DNA from: Streptomyces griseosporeus
Lineage (GTDB): Bacteria; Actinomycetota; Actinomycetes; Streptomycetales; Streptomycetaceae
Direction of reading: 5' to 3'
Length of the DNA stretch: 64,000 nucleotides
Assembly (NCBI RefSeq): GCF_014656055.1
Contig: NZ_BNBR01000001.1
Location: forward strand, 1,426,001 to 1,490,000
This document shows, piece after piece, positions 6,854 to 15,771 of this stretch. The stretch's first letter is position 1. Each line of letters begins with the position of its first letter. The notes beneath the pieces are model-generated. The model did no database searches. It was not told the DNA's origin and was given only the letters and a program-made list of their open reading frames with translations. The position numbers and the translations under genes were made by a program.

Positions 6854-8902
6854 ATGACTGAGCGTCAGCCCGCCGAGGCGAAGCGGGAGAAGGACCGGCC
6901 GTGGCTCATGCGGACCTACGCCGGTCACTCCACGGCCGAGGCGTCCAACGAGCTGTACCGGCGCAACCTCGCCAAGGGCCAGACCGGACTGTCGGTGGCG
7001 TTCGACCTGCCGACGCAGACCGGCTACGACTCCGACCACATCCTCGCCCGCGGCGAGGTCGGCCGGGTCGGCGTGCCCGTCGCGCACCTGGGTGACATGC
7101 GCCGTCTGTTCCAGGACATCCCCCTGGAGCAGATGAACACCTCGATGACGATCAACGCCACGGCCATGTGGCTGCTGGCGCTCTACCAGGTCGTCGCCGA
7201 GGAGCAGGGCGCGGACATCACCAAGCTCCAGGGCACGACCCAGAACGACATCGTCAAGGAGTACCTGTCCCGCGGGACGCACGTCTTCCCGCCGGGGCCG
7301 TCGCTCCGCCTGACGACGGACATGATCGCGTACACGGTCTCCCACATCCCGAAGTGGAACCCGATCAACATCTGCAGCTACCACCTGCAGGAGGCCGGGG
7401 CCACGCCGGTGCAGGAGATCGCGTACGCGATGTCCACCGCGATCGCCGTCCTGGACGCCGTGCGCGACTCGGGCCAGGTGCCCGAGGAGCGCATGGGCGA
7501 CGTGGTCGCCCGCATCTCCTTCTTCGTCAACGCGGGCGTCCGCTTCGTCGAGGAGATGTGCAAGATGCGCGCCTTCGGCCGCATCTGGGACCGCATCACC
7601 CGGGAGCGGTACGGCATCGAGAACCCCAAGCAGCGCCGCTTCCGCTACGGCGTCCAGGTGAACTCGCTCGGCCTGACCGAGGCGCAGCCGGAGAACAACG
7701 TCCAGCGGATCGTGCTGGAGATGCTGGCCGTGACCCTCTCCAAGGACGCACGCGCGCGTGCCGTGCAGCTGCCGGCCTGGAACGAGGCGCTGGGCCTGCC
7801 CCGCCCGTGGGACCAGCAGTGGTCGCTGCGTATCCAGCAGGTGCTCGCCTACGAGAGCGACCTGCTGGAGTACGACGACATCTTCGAGGGCTCGAAGGTG
7901 ATCGAGGCGAAGGTCGAGGAGCTGGTCGAGGCGTCCTTCGCGGAGATCGACCGGATCCAGGAGATGGGCGGCGCGATGGCCGCCGTGGAGTCCGGCTACC
8001 TGAAGTCGCAGCTGGTGGCCTCCCACGCCGAGCGCCGCGCCCGCATCGAGTCCGGCGAAGAGAAGATCGTGGGCGTCAACATCTTCGAGTCGACCGAGCC
8101 CAACCCGCTCACGGCCGATCTCGACACGGCCATCCAGACGGTCGACCCGGCCGTCGAGGCCCGCGTCATCGCCTCCCTGCAGCACTGGCGGGACACCCGC
8201 TACCAGCCGCCGTTCAACCACCCGCGCCCCTGCAAGGCGCTGGAGCGGCTGAAGGAGGCCGCGCGCGGCACCGACAACCTCATGGAGGCCACCCTGGAGT
8301 GCGCCCGCGCCGGCGTCACCACCGGCGAGTGGGCGGGGGCGCTGCGTGAGGTGTTCGGCGAGTTCCGGGCGCCCACGGGCGTGTCCTCCGCGCCGGTCGC
8401 GGTGCGCCCCGAGGAGGGATCCAAGCTCGCCGAGGTGCGCCGCAAGGTGGAGCTGACGGCCCGCGACCTCGGAGTGGGCAAGCTGCGCTTCCTGGTCGGC
8501 AAGCCGGGCCTGGACGGGCACTCCAACGGCGCCGAGCAGATCGCCGTGCGGGCCCGCGACGCCGGGTTCGAGGTGGTCTACCAGGGCATCCGGCTCACCC
8601 CGGAGCAGATCGTGGACGCGGCCCTCGCCGAGGACGTCCACGCCGTGGGCCTGTCGATCCTGTCCGGCTCGCACGCCCAGCTGGTGCCGGACGTCCTGGA
8701 GCGGCTGCGTGTGGCCGGTGCCACAGATATACCGGTGATCGCAGGTGGCATCATCCCCAGCGGTGACGCCGAACAGCTGCGCGCCGCCGGAGTGGCCGCG
8801 GTCTTCACCCCGAAGGACTTCGACATCACCGGAATCATCGGCGCGATCGTCGACGAGATCCGGAAAGCGAACAAGCTCGACCCCCTGGAGGTCCCCGCAT
8901 GA
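6854..8902 (+). CDS. meaA: Ethylmalonyl-CoA mutase (MeaA/Ecm), coenzyme B12-dependent
   Basis: A 682-residue single-chain acyl-CoA mutase converting (2R)-ethylmalonyl-CoA to methylsuccinyl-CoA. The N-terminal TIM barrel carries the mutase block FDLPTQTGYDSDH and the NINICSYHLQEAGA motif. The C-terminal B12 domain has D554-x-H556-x-x-G559 (in GLDGHSNGAEQIA), GLSILSGSH and AGGIIPSGD. Length and the fused cobalamin domain fit MeaA/Ecm rather than two-subunit methylmalonyl-CoA mutase; placement directly after ccr supports ethylmalonyl-CoA as substrate. ATG start has GAGG 6 bases upstream. The stop overlaps the next start in ATGA. Confidence 0.96.
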   Translation: MTERQPAEAKREKDRPWLMRTYAGHSTAEASNELYRRNLAKGQTGLSVAFDLPTQTGYDSDHILARGEVGRVGVPVAHLGDMRRLFQDIPLEQMNTSMTINATAMWLLALYQVVAEEQGADITKLQGTTQNDIVKEYLSRGTHVFPPGPSLRLTTDMIAYTVSHIPKWNPINICSYHLQEAGATPVQEIAYAMSTAIAVLDAVRDSGQVPEERMGDVVARISFFVNAGVRFVEEMCKMRAFGRIWDRITRERYGIENPKQRRFRYGVQVNSLGLTEAQPENNVQRIVLEMLAVTLSKDARARAVQLPAWNEALGLPRPWDQQWSLRIQQVLAYESDLLEYDDIFEGSKVIEAKVEELVEASFAEIDRIQEMGGAMAAVESGYLKSQLVASHAERRARIESGEEKIVGVNIFESTEPNPLTADLDTAIQTVDPAVEARVIASLQHWRDTRYQPPFNHPRPCKALERLKEAARGTDNLMEATLECARAGVTTGEWAGALREVFGEFRAPTGVSSAPVAVRPEEGSKLAEVRRKVELTARDLGVGKLRFLVGKPGLDGHSNGAEQIAVRARDAGFEVVYQGIRLTPEQIVDAALAEDVHAVGLSILSGSHAQLVPDVLERLRVAGATDIPVIAGGIIPSGDAEQLRAAGVAAVFTPKDFDITGIIGAIVDEIRKANKLDPLEVPA

Positions 8903-9858
8903 CCGTCAACCGTCTGCGTCCGCGCCGTTCCTGCCTGGCGGTCCCGGGCAGCAACCCGCGCTTCCTGGAGAAGGCGCAGGGCCTCCCGGCGGACCAGGTC
9001 TTCCTCGACCTGGAGGACGCGTGCGCGCCGCTCGCCAAGCCCGAGGCGCGGCACACCATCGTCAAGTTCCTCAACGAGGGCGACTGGACGGGCAAGACGA
9101 GGGTGGTCCGCGTCAACGACTGGACGACCGAGTGGACGTACCGCGACGTCGTCACGGTCGTCGAGGGCGCCGGCCAGAACCTCGACTGCATCATGCTGCC
9201 GAAGGTGCAGAACGCCGAGCAGATCGTCGCCCTGGACCTGCTGCTGACGCAGATCGAGAAGACCATGGGCTTCGAGGTCGGCCGCATCGGCATCGAGGCG
9301 CAGATCGAGAACGCGCAGGGCCTCAACAACGTCAACGCGATCGCGCAGGCCTCCCCGCGCGTCGAGACGATCATCTTCGGCCCGGCCGACTTCATGGCGT
9401 CGATCAACATGAAGTCCCTGGTCGTGGGCGAGCAGCCGCCCGGCTACCCGGCGGACGCCTACCACTACATCCTGATGAAGATCCTGATGGCCGCCCGCGC
9501 CAACAACCTCCAGGCGATCGACGGCCCCTACCTGCAGATCCGCAACGTCGAGGGCTACCGCGAGGTCGCGCAGCGCGCCGCCGCGCTCGGCTTCGACGGC
9601 AAGTGGGTGCTGCACCCGGGCCAGGTCGAGGCGTCCAACGAGATCTTCTCGCCGTCGCAGGAGGACTTCGACCACGCCGAGCTGATCCTGGACGCGTACG
9701 ACTACTACACGTCCGAGGCGGGCGGCAAGAAGGGCTCCGCGATGCTCGGCGACGAGATGATCGACGAGGCCAGCCGCAAGATGGCGCTGGTCATCTCCGG
9801 CAAGGGACGCGCCGCCGGCATGCAGCGCACCAGCAAGTTCGAGATCCCGGAGGCGTAG
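8899..9858 (+). CDS. HpcH/CitE-family beta-methylmalyl-CoA / malyl-CoA lyase
   Basis: A 319-residue CitE-type lyase. In this pathway it splits (2R,3S)-beta-methylmalyl-CoA into glyoxylate and propionyl-CoA; relatives also act on malyl-CoA. Family marks are the N-terminal RRSCLAVPGSNPRFLEKA, the FLDLEDACAP motif with acidic residues, the Mg-binding Glu in IEAQIENAQGL, and FGPADFMASI. It overlaps the mutase stop by 4 bases (ATGA), implying coupled translation, and is 4 bases from the MaoC gene. Specificity is assigned from the operon, not from unique residues. Confidence 0.93.
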   Translation: MTVNRLRPRRSCLAVPGSNPRFLEKAQGLPADQVFLDLEDACAPLAKPEARHTIVKFLNEGDWTGKTRVVRVNDWTTEWTYRDVVTVVEGAGQNLDCIMLPKVQNAEQIVALDLLLTQIEKTMGFEVGRIGIEAQIENAQGLNNVNAIAQASPRVETIIFGPADFMASINMKSLVVGEQPPGYPADAYHYILMKILMAARANNLQAIDGPYLQIRNVEGYREVAQRAAALGFDGKWVLHPGQVEASNEIFSPSQEDFDHAELILDAYDYYTSEAGGKKGSAMLGDEMIDEASRKMALVISGKGRAAGMQRTSKFEIPEA

Positions 9859-9862
9859 GGCC

Positions 9863-10375
9863 ATGCAGTTCGGACGCACCTACGAGGAGTTCGAGGTCGG
9901 GGCGACGTACAAGCACTGGCCGGGCAAGACGGTCACGGAGTACGACGACCACCTGTTCTGTCTCCTCACCATGAACCACCACCCGCTCCACATGGACGTG
10001 AACTATGCGGAGAAGACGACGGACTTCGGCAAGAACGTCGTCGTCGGGAACTACATCTACTCGCTGCTGCTCGGCATGAGCGTGCCGGACATCTCCGGCA
10101 AGGCGATCGCCAACCTGGAGATCGAGTCGCTCAAGCACGTGGCGCCGACCTTCCACGGCGACACGATCTACGGCCAGACGACCGTGCTCGACAAGTGGCC
10201 GTCGAAGTCGAAGAACGACCGCGGCATCGTCTACGTCGAGACCAAGGGCTACAAGCAGGACGGCACCCTGGTGTGCGTCTTCCGCCGCAAGGTGATGGTG
10301 CCCACCGAGACGTACATCAAGGAGCGCGGCGGCGAGCAGCCGGGCCGCCCCGAGCTCAAGGAGCAGGAGAAGTAA
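9863..10375 (+). CDS. MaoC-like hot-dog hydratase, probable mesaconyl-CoA hydratase
   Basis: A 170-residue single hot-dog domain. The hydratase-2 type catalytic Asp and His lie in EYDDHLFCLLTMNHHPLHMD (about residues 32-51), resembling the (R)-hydratase D-x-N-P-x-H signature. In the ethylmalonyl-CoA pathway it would hydrate mesaconyl-CoA to beta-methylmalyl-CoA. The Rhodobacter enzyme is about twice as long (two hot-dog units), so this short form probably works as a homodimer. GGAGG lies 9 bases before the ATG. Confidence 0.9.
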   Translation: MQFGRTYEEFEVGATYKHWPGKTVTEYDDHLFCLLTMNHHPLHMDVNYAEKTTDFGKNVVVGNYIYSLLLGMSVPDISGKAIANLEIESLKHVAPTFHGDTIYGQTTVLDKWPSKSKNDRGIVYVETKGYKQDGTLVCVFRRKVMVPTETYIKERGGEQPGRPELKEQEK

Positions 10376-10377
10376 GC

Positions 10378-11583
10378 ATGGCCCGTCTCGCCCAGACCGC
10401 CGGTCTGACCGACGTCCAGCAGGAGATCCTCGCCACGGTCCGTGACTTCGTGGACAAGGAGATCATCCCCGTCGCGACGGAGCTGGAGCACCGCGACGAG
10501 TACCCGCAGCAGATCGTCGACGGCCTGAAGGAACTCGGCCTGTTCGGTCTGATGATCCCCGAGGAGTACGGGGGCCTGGGCGAGTCGCTGCTCACCTACG
10601 CCCTGTGTGTGGAGGAGATCGCCCGCGGCTGGATGTCGGTCTCCGGCATCATCAACACCCACTTCATCGTCGCGTACATGCTCAAGCAGCACGGGACGCA
10701 GGAGCAGAAGGACCACTTCCTGCCGCGGATGGCGGCCGGCGACATCCGCGGTGCCTTCTCGATGTCGGAGCCGGGCCTGGGCTCCGACGTGTCGGCCATC
10801 ACGTCGAAGGCGGTGAAGGACGGCGACGAGTACGTCCTGAACGGCCAGAAGATGTGGCTGACGAACGGCGGCACGTCCTCCCTCGTGGCCGTCCTGGTGC
10901 GAAGTGACGAAGGACACCCCGAGGGCACGGCCCCGCACAAGTCGATGACGACCTTCCTCGTGGAGAAGGAGCCCGGCTTCGGCGAGGTCCGTCCGGGGCT
11001 GACCATCCCCGGCAAGATCGACAAGATGGGCTACAAGGGCGTCGACACGACCGAGCTCATCATGGACGACCTGCGGATTCCCGCCGACCGGGTGCTCGGC
11101 GGGGTCACCGGCCGAGGTTTTTACCAAATGATGGACGGCGTGGAGGTCGGCCGCGTGAACGTCGCGGCGCGTGGCTGCGGCGTCGCGCAGCGTGCCTTCG
11201 AGCTGGGTGTCCAGTACGCCCAGCAGCGTCACACTTTCGGCAAGCCGATCGCCCAGCACCAGGCGATCCAGTTCAAGCTCGCCGAGATGGCCACCAAGGT
11301 CGAGGCCGCGCATGCGATGATGGTGAACGCAGCGCGCAAAAAGGACTCGGGTGAACGAAACGACCTCGAAGCAGGGATGGCGAAGTACCTCGCCTCCGAG
11401 TACTGCAAGGAGGTCGTGGAGGACGCCTTCCGGATCCACGGCGGCTACGGCTTCTCCAAGGAGTACGAGATCGAGCGCCTCTACCGCGAGGCCCCGATGC
11501 TGCTCATCGGTGAAGGTACCGCCGAGATCCAGAAAATGATCATCGGGCGCAGGTTGCTCGAAGAGTATCGGTTCCAGGGCTGA
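10378..11583 (+). CDS. Acyl-CoA dehydrogenase, probable methylsuccinyl-CoA dehydrogenase
   Basis: A 401-residue FAD acyl-CoA dehydrogenase, last gene of the ccr operon, expected to oxidise (2S)-methylsuccinyl-CoA to mesaconyl-CoA and pass electrons to ETF. Seen are SMSEPGLGSDVSAI and MWLTNGG (FAD/substrate loop), RHTFGKPIAQHQAIQ, RIHGGYGFSKEYEIERLYRE, and the catalytic-base region IGEGTAEIQ, with Glu where acyl-CoA dehydrogenases have the YEGT Glu. Start ATG 10378 follows GGAGAAG and lies 2 bases past the MaoC stop. The proteobacterial enzyme has a long N-terminal extension absent here, so assignment depends on operon context. Confidence 0.93.
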   Translation: MARLAQTAGLTDVQQEILATVRDFVDKEIIPVATELEHRDEYPQQIVDGLKELGLFGLMIPEEYGGLGESLLTYALCVEEIARGWMSVSGIINTHFIVAYMLKQHGTQEQKDHFLPRMAAGDIRGAFSMSEPGLGSDVSAITSKAVKDGDEYVLNGQKMWLTNGGTSSLVAVLVRSDEGHPEGTAPHKSMTTFLVEKEPGFGEVRPGLTIPGKIDKMGYKGVDTTELIMDDLRIPADRVLGGVTGRGFYQMMDGVEVGRVNVAARGCGVAQRAFELGVQYAQQRHTFGKPIAQHQAIQFKLAEMATKVEAAHAMMVNAARKKDSGERNDLEAGMAKYLASEYCKEVVEDAFRIHGGYGFSKEYEIERLYREAPMLLIGEGTAEIQKMIIGRRLLEEYRFQG

Positions 11584-11592
11584 TTGTCCGGG

Positions 11593-11631
11593 TACGGGGT
11601 GTTTTCTCCGGGAGGAAGATCACACCCCGTA
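11593..11631 (+). terminator. Stem-loop after the ccr operon, possible terminator
   Basis: A perfect 10-bp inverted repeat (11593-11602 and 11622-11631) encloses 19 bases that can themselves pair partly (CTCC with GGAG). It starts 9 bases beyond the dehydrogenase stop. There is no T-tract after it, so it could be an RNA stabiliser or a U-less terminator instead. Confidence 0.5.
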
Positions 11632-11689
11632 GGCACTCTTCGGCCGCCGACTCGGCTGCCTGGCTTACCCAGTTGTGCCCGTGAACCGC

Positions 11690-11695
11690 TACGAT
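11690..11695 (+). promoter_or_regulatory. Possible -10 of the psd-pssA promoter
   Basis: TACGAT lies about 58 bases upstream of psd in a 170-bp gap. No good -35 is found at 16-19 bases, so this is a weak call. Confidence 0.35.
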
Positions 11696-11753
11696 CGCGG
11701 AAAGCCGCCGTCCCCCTCCTGAAGCGCGGCATCATCCGCTACGAAGGTCATCC

Positions 11754-12410
11754 ATGCCCCACAGCCAAACCTCTGCACCTCGCGACAGCCGAGCCGGCGT
11801 ACGCCTCGCGCGCGGAGCATCGCCGTGGCTTCTCCCGACCGTCGCCACCGCAGCCGTCAGCCTCCTGCGCGCCCGCCGCTCCGGCGCCGCCAAGGCCGTC
11901 GCCGTCCCCGCCACCGCGCTCGCGGCGGGGATGCTGTGGTTCTTCCGCGACCCCGAGCGCGAGATCGCCCCGGGCCGGGTCATCTCGCCCGCCGACGGTG
12001 TGGTGCAGAGCATCATGCCGTGGAAGGACGGCCGCACCCGCGTCGCGATCTTCATGAGCCCGCTCAACGTACACGTCAACCGGGCGCCGCTGGCCGGCAC
12101 GGTGACGTCGGTCGAGCACATCCCGGGCGGCTTCGTTCCCGCTTTCAACAAGGAGAGCGAGAACAACGAGCGGGTCGTCTGGCACTTCGACACCGAGCTG
12201 GGCGACATCGAGATGATCCAGATCGCCGGCGCGGTGGCCCGCCGTATCGTTCCCTACATCCCCGAGGGCACGAAGGTCGAGCAGGGCGAGCGCATCGGTC
12301 TGATCCGGTTCGGCTCGCGCGTCGACCTGTACCTGCCGGAGGGCGTGGAGGTCGCGGTGGAGGTCGGGCAGAAGACGGTGGCTGGGGTGACTCGCATTGA
12401 CCGTGATTGA
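11754..12410 (+). CDS. psd: Phosphatidylserine decarboxylase proenzyme
   Basis: A 218-residue short-type (archaeal/actinobacterial) proenzyme. It self-cleaves in FGSRVDLYLP between G187 and S188; the Ser becomes the pyruvoyl group of the alpha chain. The product turns phosphatidylserine into phosphatidylethanolamine at the membrane. Further marks are LWFFRDPERE, the ISPADGVVQ block and the MSPLNVHVNRAP His/Asp motif. It overlaps pssA by 14 bases, so substrate-making and substrate-using enzymes are translated together. Confidence 0.96.
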   Translation: MPHSQTSAPRDSRAGVRLARGASPWLLPTVATAAVSLLRARRSGAAKAVAVPATALAAGMLWFFRDPEREIAPGRVISPADGVVQSIMPWKDGRTRVAIFMSPLNVHVNRAPLAGTVTSVEHIPGGFVPAFNKESENNERVVWHFDTELGDIEMIQIAGAVARRIVPYIPEGTKVEQGERIGLIRFGSRVDLYLPEGVEVAVEVGQKTVAGVTRIDRD

Positions 12411-13248
12411 TCCGGAGACACAGGCGGGCTGGGTGCCCGAGGCCGACGGGGACGACGAGGAGGAGATGCCGCTCTCGCTCCGCCTCTCGATAGCGGACAC
12501 CCTCACCCTCGGCAACGCCACGTGCGGCTTCATGGCGGTGTACTTCACCACCACCGGCATCCTGATCCCGCACCTCACCGGCAGCCAGGAGTCCGGCATG
12601 GCCCGCCACAGCGCGGCCACGGCGGTCATCCTGATGCTGTGCGCGGCGGTCTTCGACCTGTTCGACGGCCTGGTGGCGCGCAAGCTGCGCTCCTCCCCCA
12701 TGGGCGCCGAGCTGGACAACCTGTCCGACCTGATCAGCTTCGGGCTGGCGCCCGCGTACTTCGTGCTGGTCTACGGCATGGTCGCGGACGACGCGCACCA
12801 GCGGGTGGCCGCGCTCGGCGCGATCGTGGTGCTGCTCGCCGTGGTGCTCCGGCTGGCGAGATTCTCCTGCGTGACGATGAAGGACGGCATGTTCCAGGGC
12901 ATGCCGAGCCCGTTCGGCGCGCTGACGGTGGTCTCCATCGTGCTGCTGGAGCTGCCCTTCGTGGCGACGCTGCTGGCGATCCTGGGCACCGCCTGGCTGA
13001 TGGTGAGCCGCGTGGAGTACCCCAAGCCGCGGGGCCGCCTGGCCGGCGCGATGCTCGGCTGGATCGTCCTGTCGATGGGTCTGCTGGCGGCCTGGGCGTT
13101 CGACGCCCCGAGCGGCCAGCTGCTGCTCCAGACGGGCTGCGCGCTGCAGCTGGTCATGGGCGCGGTGATCCCCCTGTTCGCCACGGCCCGCCGGGTGAAC
13201 AACTTCCGCGACAACCGCCGCGAGGCGCGGGCGGCGCAGCTGCCGTAA
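12397..13248 (+). CDS. pssA: CDP-diacylglycerol--serine O-phosphatidyltransferase
   Basis: A 283-residue integral membrane enzyme making phosphatidylserine from CDP-diacylglycerol and L-serine. The CDP-alcohol phosphotransferase signature D-G-x2-A-R-x8-G-x3-D-x3-D is exact (DGLVAR...GAELDNLSD, about residues 90-111). Several hydrophobic helices follow (VALLAVVLRLARF, TVVSIVLLELPFVATLLAIL and the last 60 residues). TTG 12397 is taken as start because GGGGTG lies 7 bases upstream; GTG 12403 two codons on is equally possible. A strong terminator follows. Confidence 0.95.
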   Translation: MTVIDPETQAGWVPEADGDDEEEMPLSLRLSIADTLTLGNATCGFMAVYFTTTGILIPHLTGSQESGMARHSAATAVILMLCAAVFDLFDGLVARKLRSSPMGAELDNLSDLISFGLAPAYFVLVYGMVADDAHQRVAALGAIVVLLAVVLRLARFSCVTMKDGMFQGMPSPFGALTVVSIVLLELPFVATLLAILGTAWLMVSRVEYPKPRGRLAGAMLGWIVLSMGLLAAWAFDAPSGQLLLQTGCALQLVMGAVIPLFATARRVNNFRDNRREARAAQLP

Positions 13249-13260
13249 GCGGCCGTATGA

Positions 13261-13302
13261 CGCCGAGGGGCCCCGAACCGGATGGTTCGGGGCCCCTCGG
13301 CG
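13261..13302 (+). terminator. Strong terminator after pssA
   Basis: Perfect 19-bp stem (13261-13279 with 13284-13302) around a GGAT loop, followed by TTTCTCCTT. It lies between convergent pssA and glycerate kinase and could also stop minus-strand transcripts, although the T-rich side is on the plus strand. Confidence 0.92.
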
Positions 13303-13318
13303 TTTCTCCTTGCCCGGG

Positions 13319-14470
13319 TCAGCTCAGGAAGTCCCGGGCGATGCGCGCGGCGACCCGCTCCAGGATGGGGCCCGCCTCCGCGATGCACAGCGCCACGTCC
13401 GGCTCCAGGTCGGTCAGCGCGTACGCGCGCCGGATCCCGGCCCGGCCCAGCACCTCCGGCGCCAGCGCCAGCCGCCCGCACACCGCGACGACCTCCTTGT
13501 CCGCGGCCCGGGCCGCCGCGGCGACGCCCGCCGGGGCCTTGCCGTGCAGGGTCTGCTCGTCGAGCGAACCCTCCCCGGTGATCACCAGCTGGGCCCGCTC
13601 CAGCGCCGGGGCGAAGCCCAGCACGTCGAGCATCACCTCGATGCCGGGCCGGAACCGGGCGCCGAGCAGCAGCGCGCCGTACCCGATGCCGCCCGCGGCG
13701 CCCGCGCCCGGCGACGCCGCGTACTCCGCGGCCTTCGGGCCGGCCGCCGTCTCCAGGACCTTGGCGTAGTGGGCGAGGGCCGCGTCCAGCGCCGCCACGT
13801 CGTCCGGGGAGGCGCCCTTCTGCGGGCCGTAGACCGCCGGGGCGCCCTTGGGGCCGGTCAGCGGGTTGTCGACGTCGCTGGCCAGCACCAGCTCGACCTC
13901 GGCCAGCCGCGGGTCCAGCCCGGACAGGTCCGCGGAGGCCAGCTCGGCCAGCCCGCCGCCGCCCGGCGGCACCGGCTCGCCGTGCGCGTCCAGGAGCCGC
14001 GCGCCGAGCGCGGCGAGCATCCCGGCGCCGCCGTCGGTGGTGGCGCTGCCGCCGACGCCGAAGACGAGGGTGCGCGCGCCGGCGTCCAGCGCGGCGCGCA
14101 GCAGCTCACCGGAGCCGTACGTGGAGGCCGTGAGCGGCGCGAAGACGCCGGCCGGCAGCCGCTGCAGTCCGCTGGCCTCGGCCATCTCCACGACCGCGGT
14201 GTCACCGCGCAGCGCGAACGCCGCGGTCACCTCCTCGCCGAGCGGGCCCGCGACCCGTACCTCCCGGCGCTCGAACCCGGCCGCGACCGCCGCGTCGACC
14301 GTGCCGTCGCCGCCGTCGGCGACGGGCAGCGCCTCCACCTCGATGTCCGGCACGACCAGCCGCAGCCCGGCCGTCACCCGCTGGGCGACCTCGACCGCCG
14401 TCAGCGAGCCCTTGAACTTGTCCGCGGCAACGAGCACCCGCCGGGTGCTGTGCACAGCAGCGTCCGCCAC
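13319..14470 (-). CDS. Glycerate kinase (GlxK/GarK type I)
   Basis: A 383-residue type I glycerate 2-kinase that phosphorylates D-glycerate with ATP, linking glyoxylate/photorespiratory-type carbon to glycolysis. Recognised from VLVAADKFKGSLTAVEVAQ at the N-terminus, VADGGDGTVDA, the FGVGGSATTDGGAGMLAALGA nucleotide region, and VITGEGSLDEQTLHGKAP near the C-terminus. GTG start at 14470 has AAGGGG 8 bases upstream. Monocistronic between a terminator and a divergent gene. Physiological link to the ethylmalonyl-CoA pathway (both handle glyoxylate-level carbon) is suggestive only. Confidence 0.94.
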   Translation of the reverse strand: MADAAVHSTRRVLVAADKFKGSLTAVEVAQRVTAGLRLVVPDIEVEALPVADGGDGTVDAAVAAGFERREVRVAGPLGEEVTAAFALRGDTAVVEMAEASGLQRLPAGVFAPLTASTYGSGELLRAALDAGARTLVFGVGGSATTDGGAGMLAALGARLLDAHGEPVPPGGGGLAELASADLSGLDPRLAEVELVLASDVDNPLTGPKGAPAVYGPQKGASPDDVAALDAALAHYAKVLETAAGPKAAEYAASPGAGAAGGIGYGALLLGARFRPGIEVMLDVLGFAPALERAQLVITGEGSLDEQTLHGKAPAGVAAAARAADKEVVAVCGRLALAPEVLGRAGIRRAYALTDLEPDVALCIAEAGPILERVAARIARDFLS

Positions 14471-14637
14471 CTTGCTATCCCCTTGCTCTCCGGGCCCCGA
14501 CGCACGTCAGGGCCAGTCGCGCCGCTGTGACCTTAACCGGAGACCGCCCACGCCGTCATGCCCCGCCCGCAGCGTGGACAGCCGTTCACCCCCTCGGACA
14601 CAGGCGCGTCACCCCCGGAAACGGGTACACCGGTCCC

Positions 14638-15771
14638 ATGACCACAGTGGGCACGACGGGCACCACGCACCGGCCGGAGGCGGCACCGGACCTCGCCGAC
14701 CGCGTCCTCGGCGGCTGGCTCGGCCGGATCGCGGGCAACATGCTCGGCAAGCCGGTCGAGCAGGGCGAGGTGTGGACCCGCGACCGCATCGACCGCTACC
14801 TGCGGCGGGCCGGCGCGCTCCCGCTCACCGACTACCTCCCCGAGCCGCCCCCCGGCCACGACGGCGACCCGCCGCTGCGTCCCGAGTGGCGGCAGTGCGT
14901 GCGCGGCCGCATCGACGGCAGCTGCCGCGACGACGACGTCGACTACGCGATCCTCGGCCTGCACCTGCTGGAGACCCACGGCTTCGGCTTCAGCACCGAG
15001 CAGGTCGGCGACCTGTGGCTGCTGCGGCTGCCGTACCTGCAGACGTTCACGGCGGAGCGGGCCGCCTACCGCAACCTCGCGAACGGGCTGAAGCCGCCGC
15101 TGACGGCGACGTACGACAACCCGTACCAGGAGTGGATCGGCGCGCTGATCCGCGCCGACGTCTACGGCTGGACCTGTCCCGGCGCCCCGCGCCGCGCGGC
15201 CGGCCTGGCCCGCCGGGACGCGGTGCTGTCGCACACCGGCAACGGCGTGTACGGCGCGATGTGGGCGGCGGCGCTGATCGCGGCGGCGTTCACGGCGCCG
15301 ACCGTCCGGCACGCCCTCGACACGGCCCTGACCGTCGTCCCGGCGAGCAGCCGCCTCGCCCGCACCGTGCGAAGGGTGGTCTCCCTGCACGACGCCCGCC
15401 TGCCCTGGGAGGACACGCTGACGACGCTCGCCGAGGAGACGGCGGGCCTCGGCTGGATCCACACCGTGCCGAACGCGGCCGTGCTCACCGCCGGGCTGCT
15501 GTACGGCGACGGCGACTTCACGCGGACCATCGCGCTCACCGTCCGCGGTGGCCTGGACACCGACTCCAACGGCGCGACGGCCGGCTCGGTGGCCGGGGTG
15601 CTGACCGGCGCGGAGGCGATCCCCGCCCAGTGGACGGAGCCGCTGCACGACACGGTCCGCAGCGCGGTGTTCGGCTTCGACGGGGTGCGCATCAGTGCGC
15701 TGGCCGAGCGCACCCTGCGCCTGGCGGAAACGGATGTGCTCGGGCCCGGGCTGGATACCCTTCCGGGATGA
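14638..15771 (+). CDS. ADP-ribosylglycohydrolase (ARH/DraG family)
   Basis: A 377-residue member of the DraG/ARH fold, Mg-dependent enzymes that remove ADP-ribose from proteins or small molecules. The N-terminal GGWLGRIAGNMLGKPVEQGE is typical; metal ligands are in CRDDDVDYAILGL and in the C-terminal GGLDTDSNGATAGSVAG. TACACC lies 6 bases before ATG 14638, fitting a leaderless message. The stop overlaps the Nudix start (ATGA), so released ADP-ribose could be passed functionally to the Nudix enzyme. Actual target is unknown. Confidence 0.9.
   Translation: MTTVGTTGTTHRPEAAPDLADRVLGGWLGRIAGNMLGKPVEQGEVWTRDRIDRYLRRAGALPLTDYLPEPPPGHDGDPPLRPEWRQCVRGRIDGSCRDDDVDYAILGLHLLETHGFGFSTEQVGDLWLLRLPYLQTFTAERAAYRNLANGLKPPLTATYDNPYQEWIGALIRADVYGWTCPGAPRRAAGLARRDAVLSHTGNGVYGAMWAAALIAAAFTAPTVRHALDTALTVVPASSRLARTVRRVVSLHDARLPWEDTLTTLAEETAGLGWIHTVPNAAVLTAGLLYGDGDFTRTIALTVRGGLDTDSNGATAGSVAGVLTGAEAIPAQWTEPLHDTVRSAVFGFDGVRISALAERTLRLAETDVLGPGLDTLPG

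Noticed and set aside
5493..11583. Reading the ccr cluster as part of a polyketide gene cluster
   Set aside because: No polyketide synthase, acyltransferase or carrier-protein gene is in the window; the full set of ethylmalonyl-CoA pathway genes points to central carbon metabolism.
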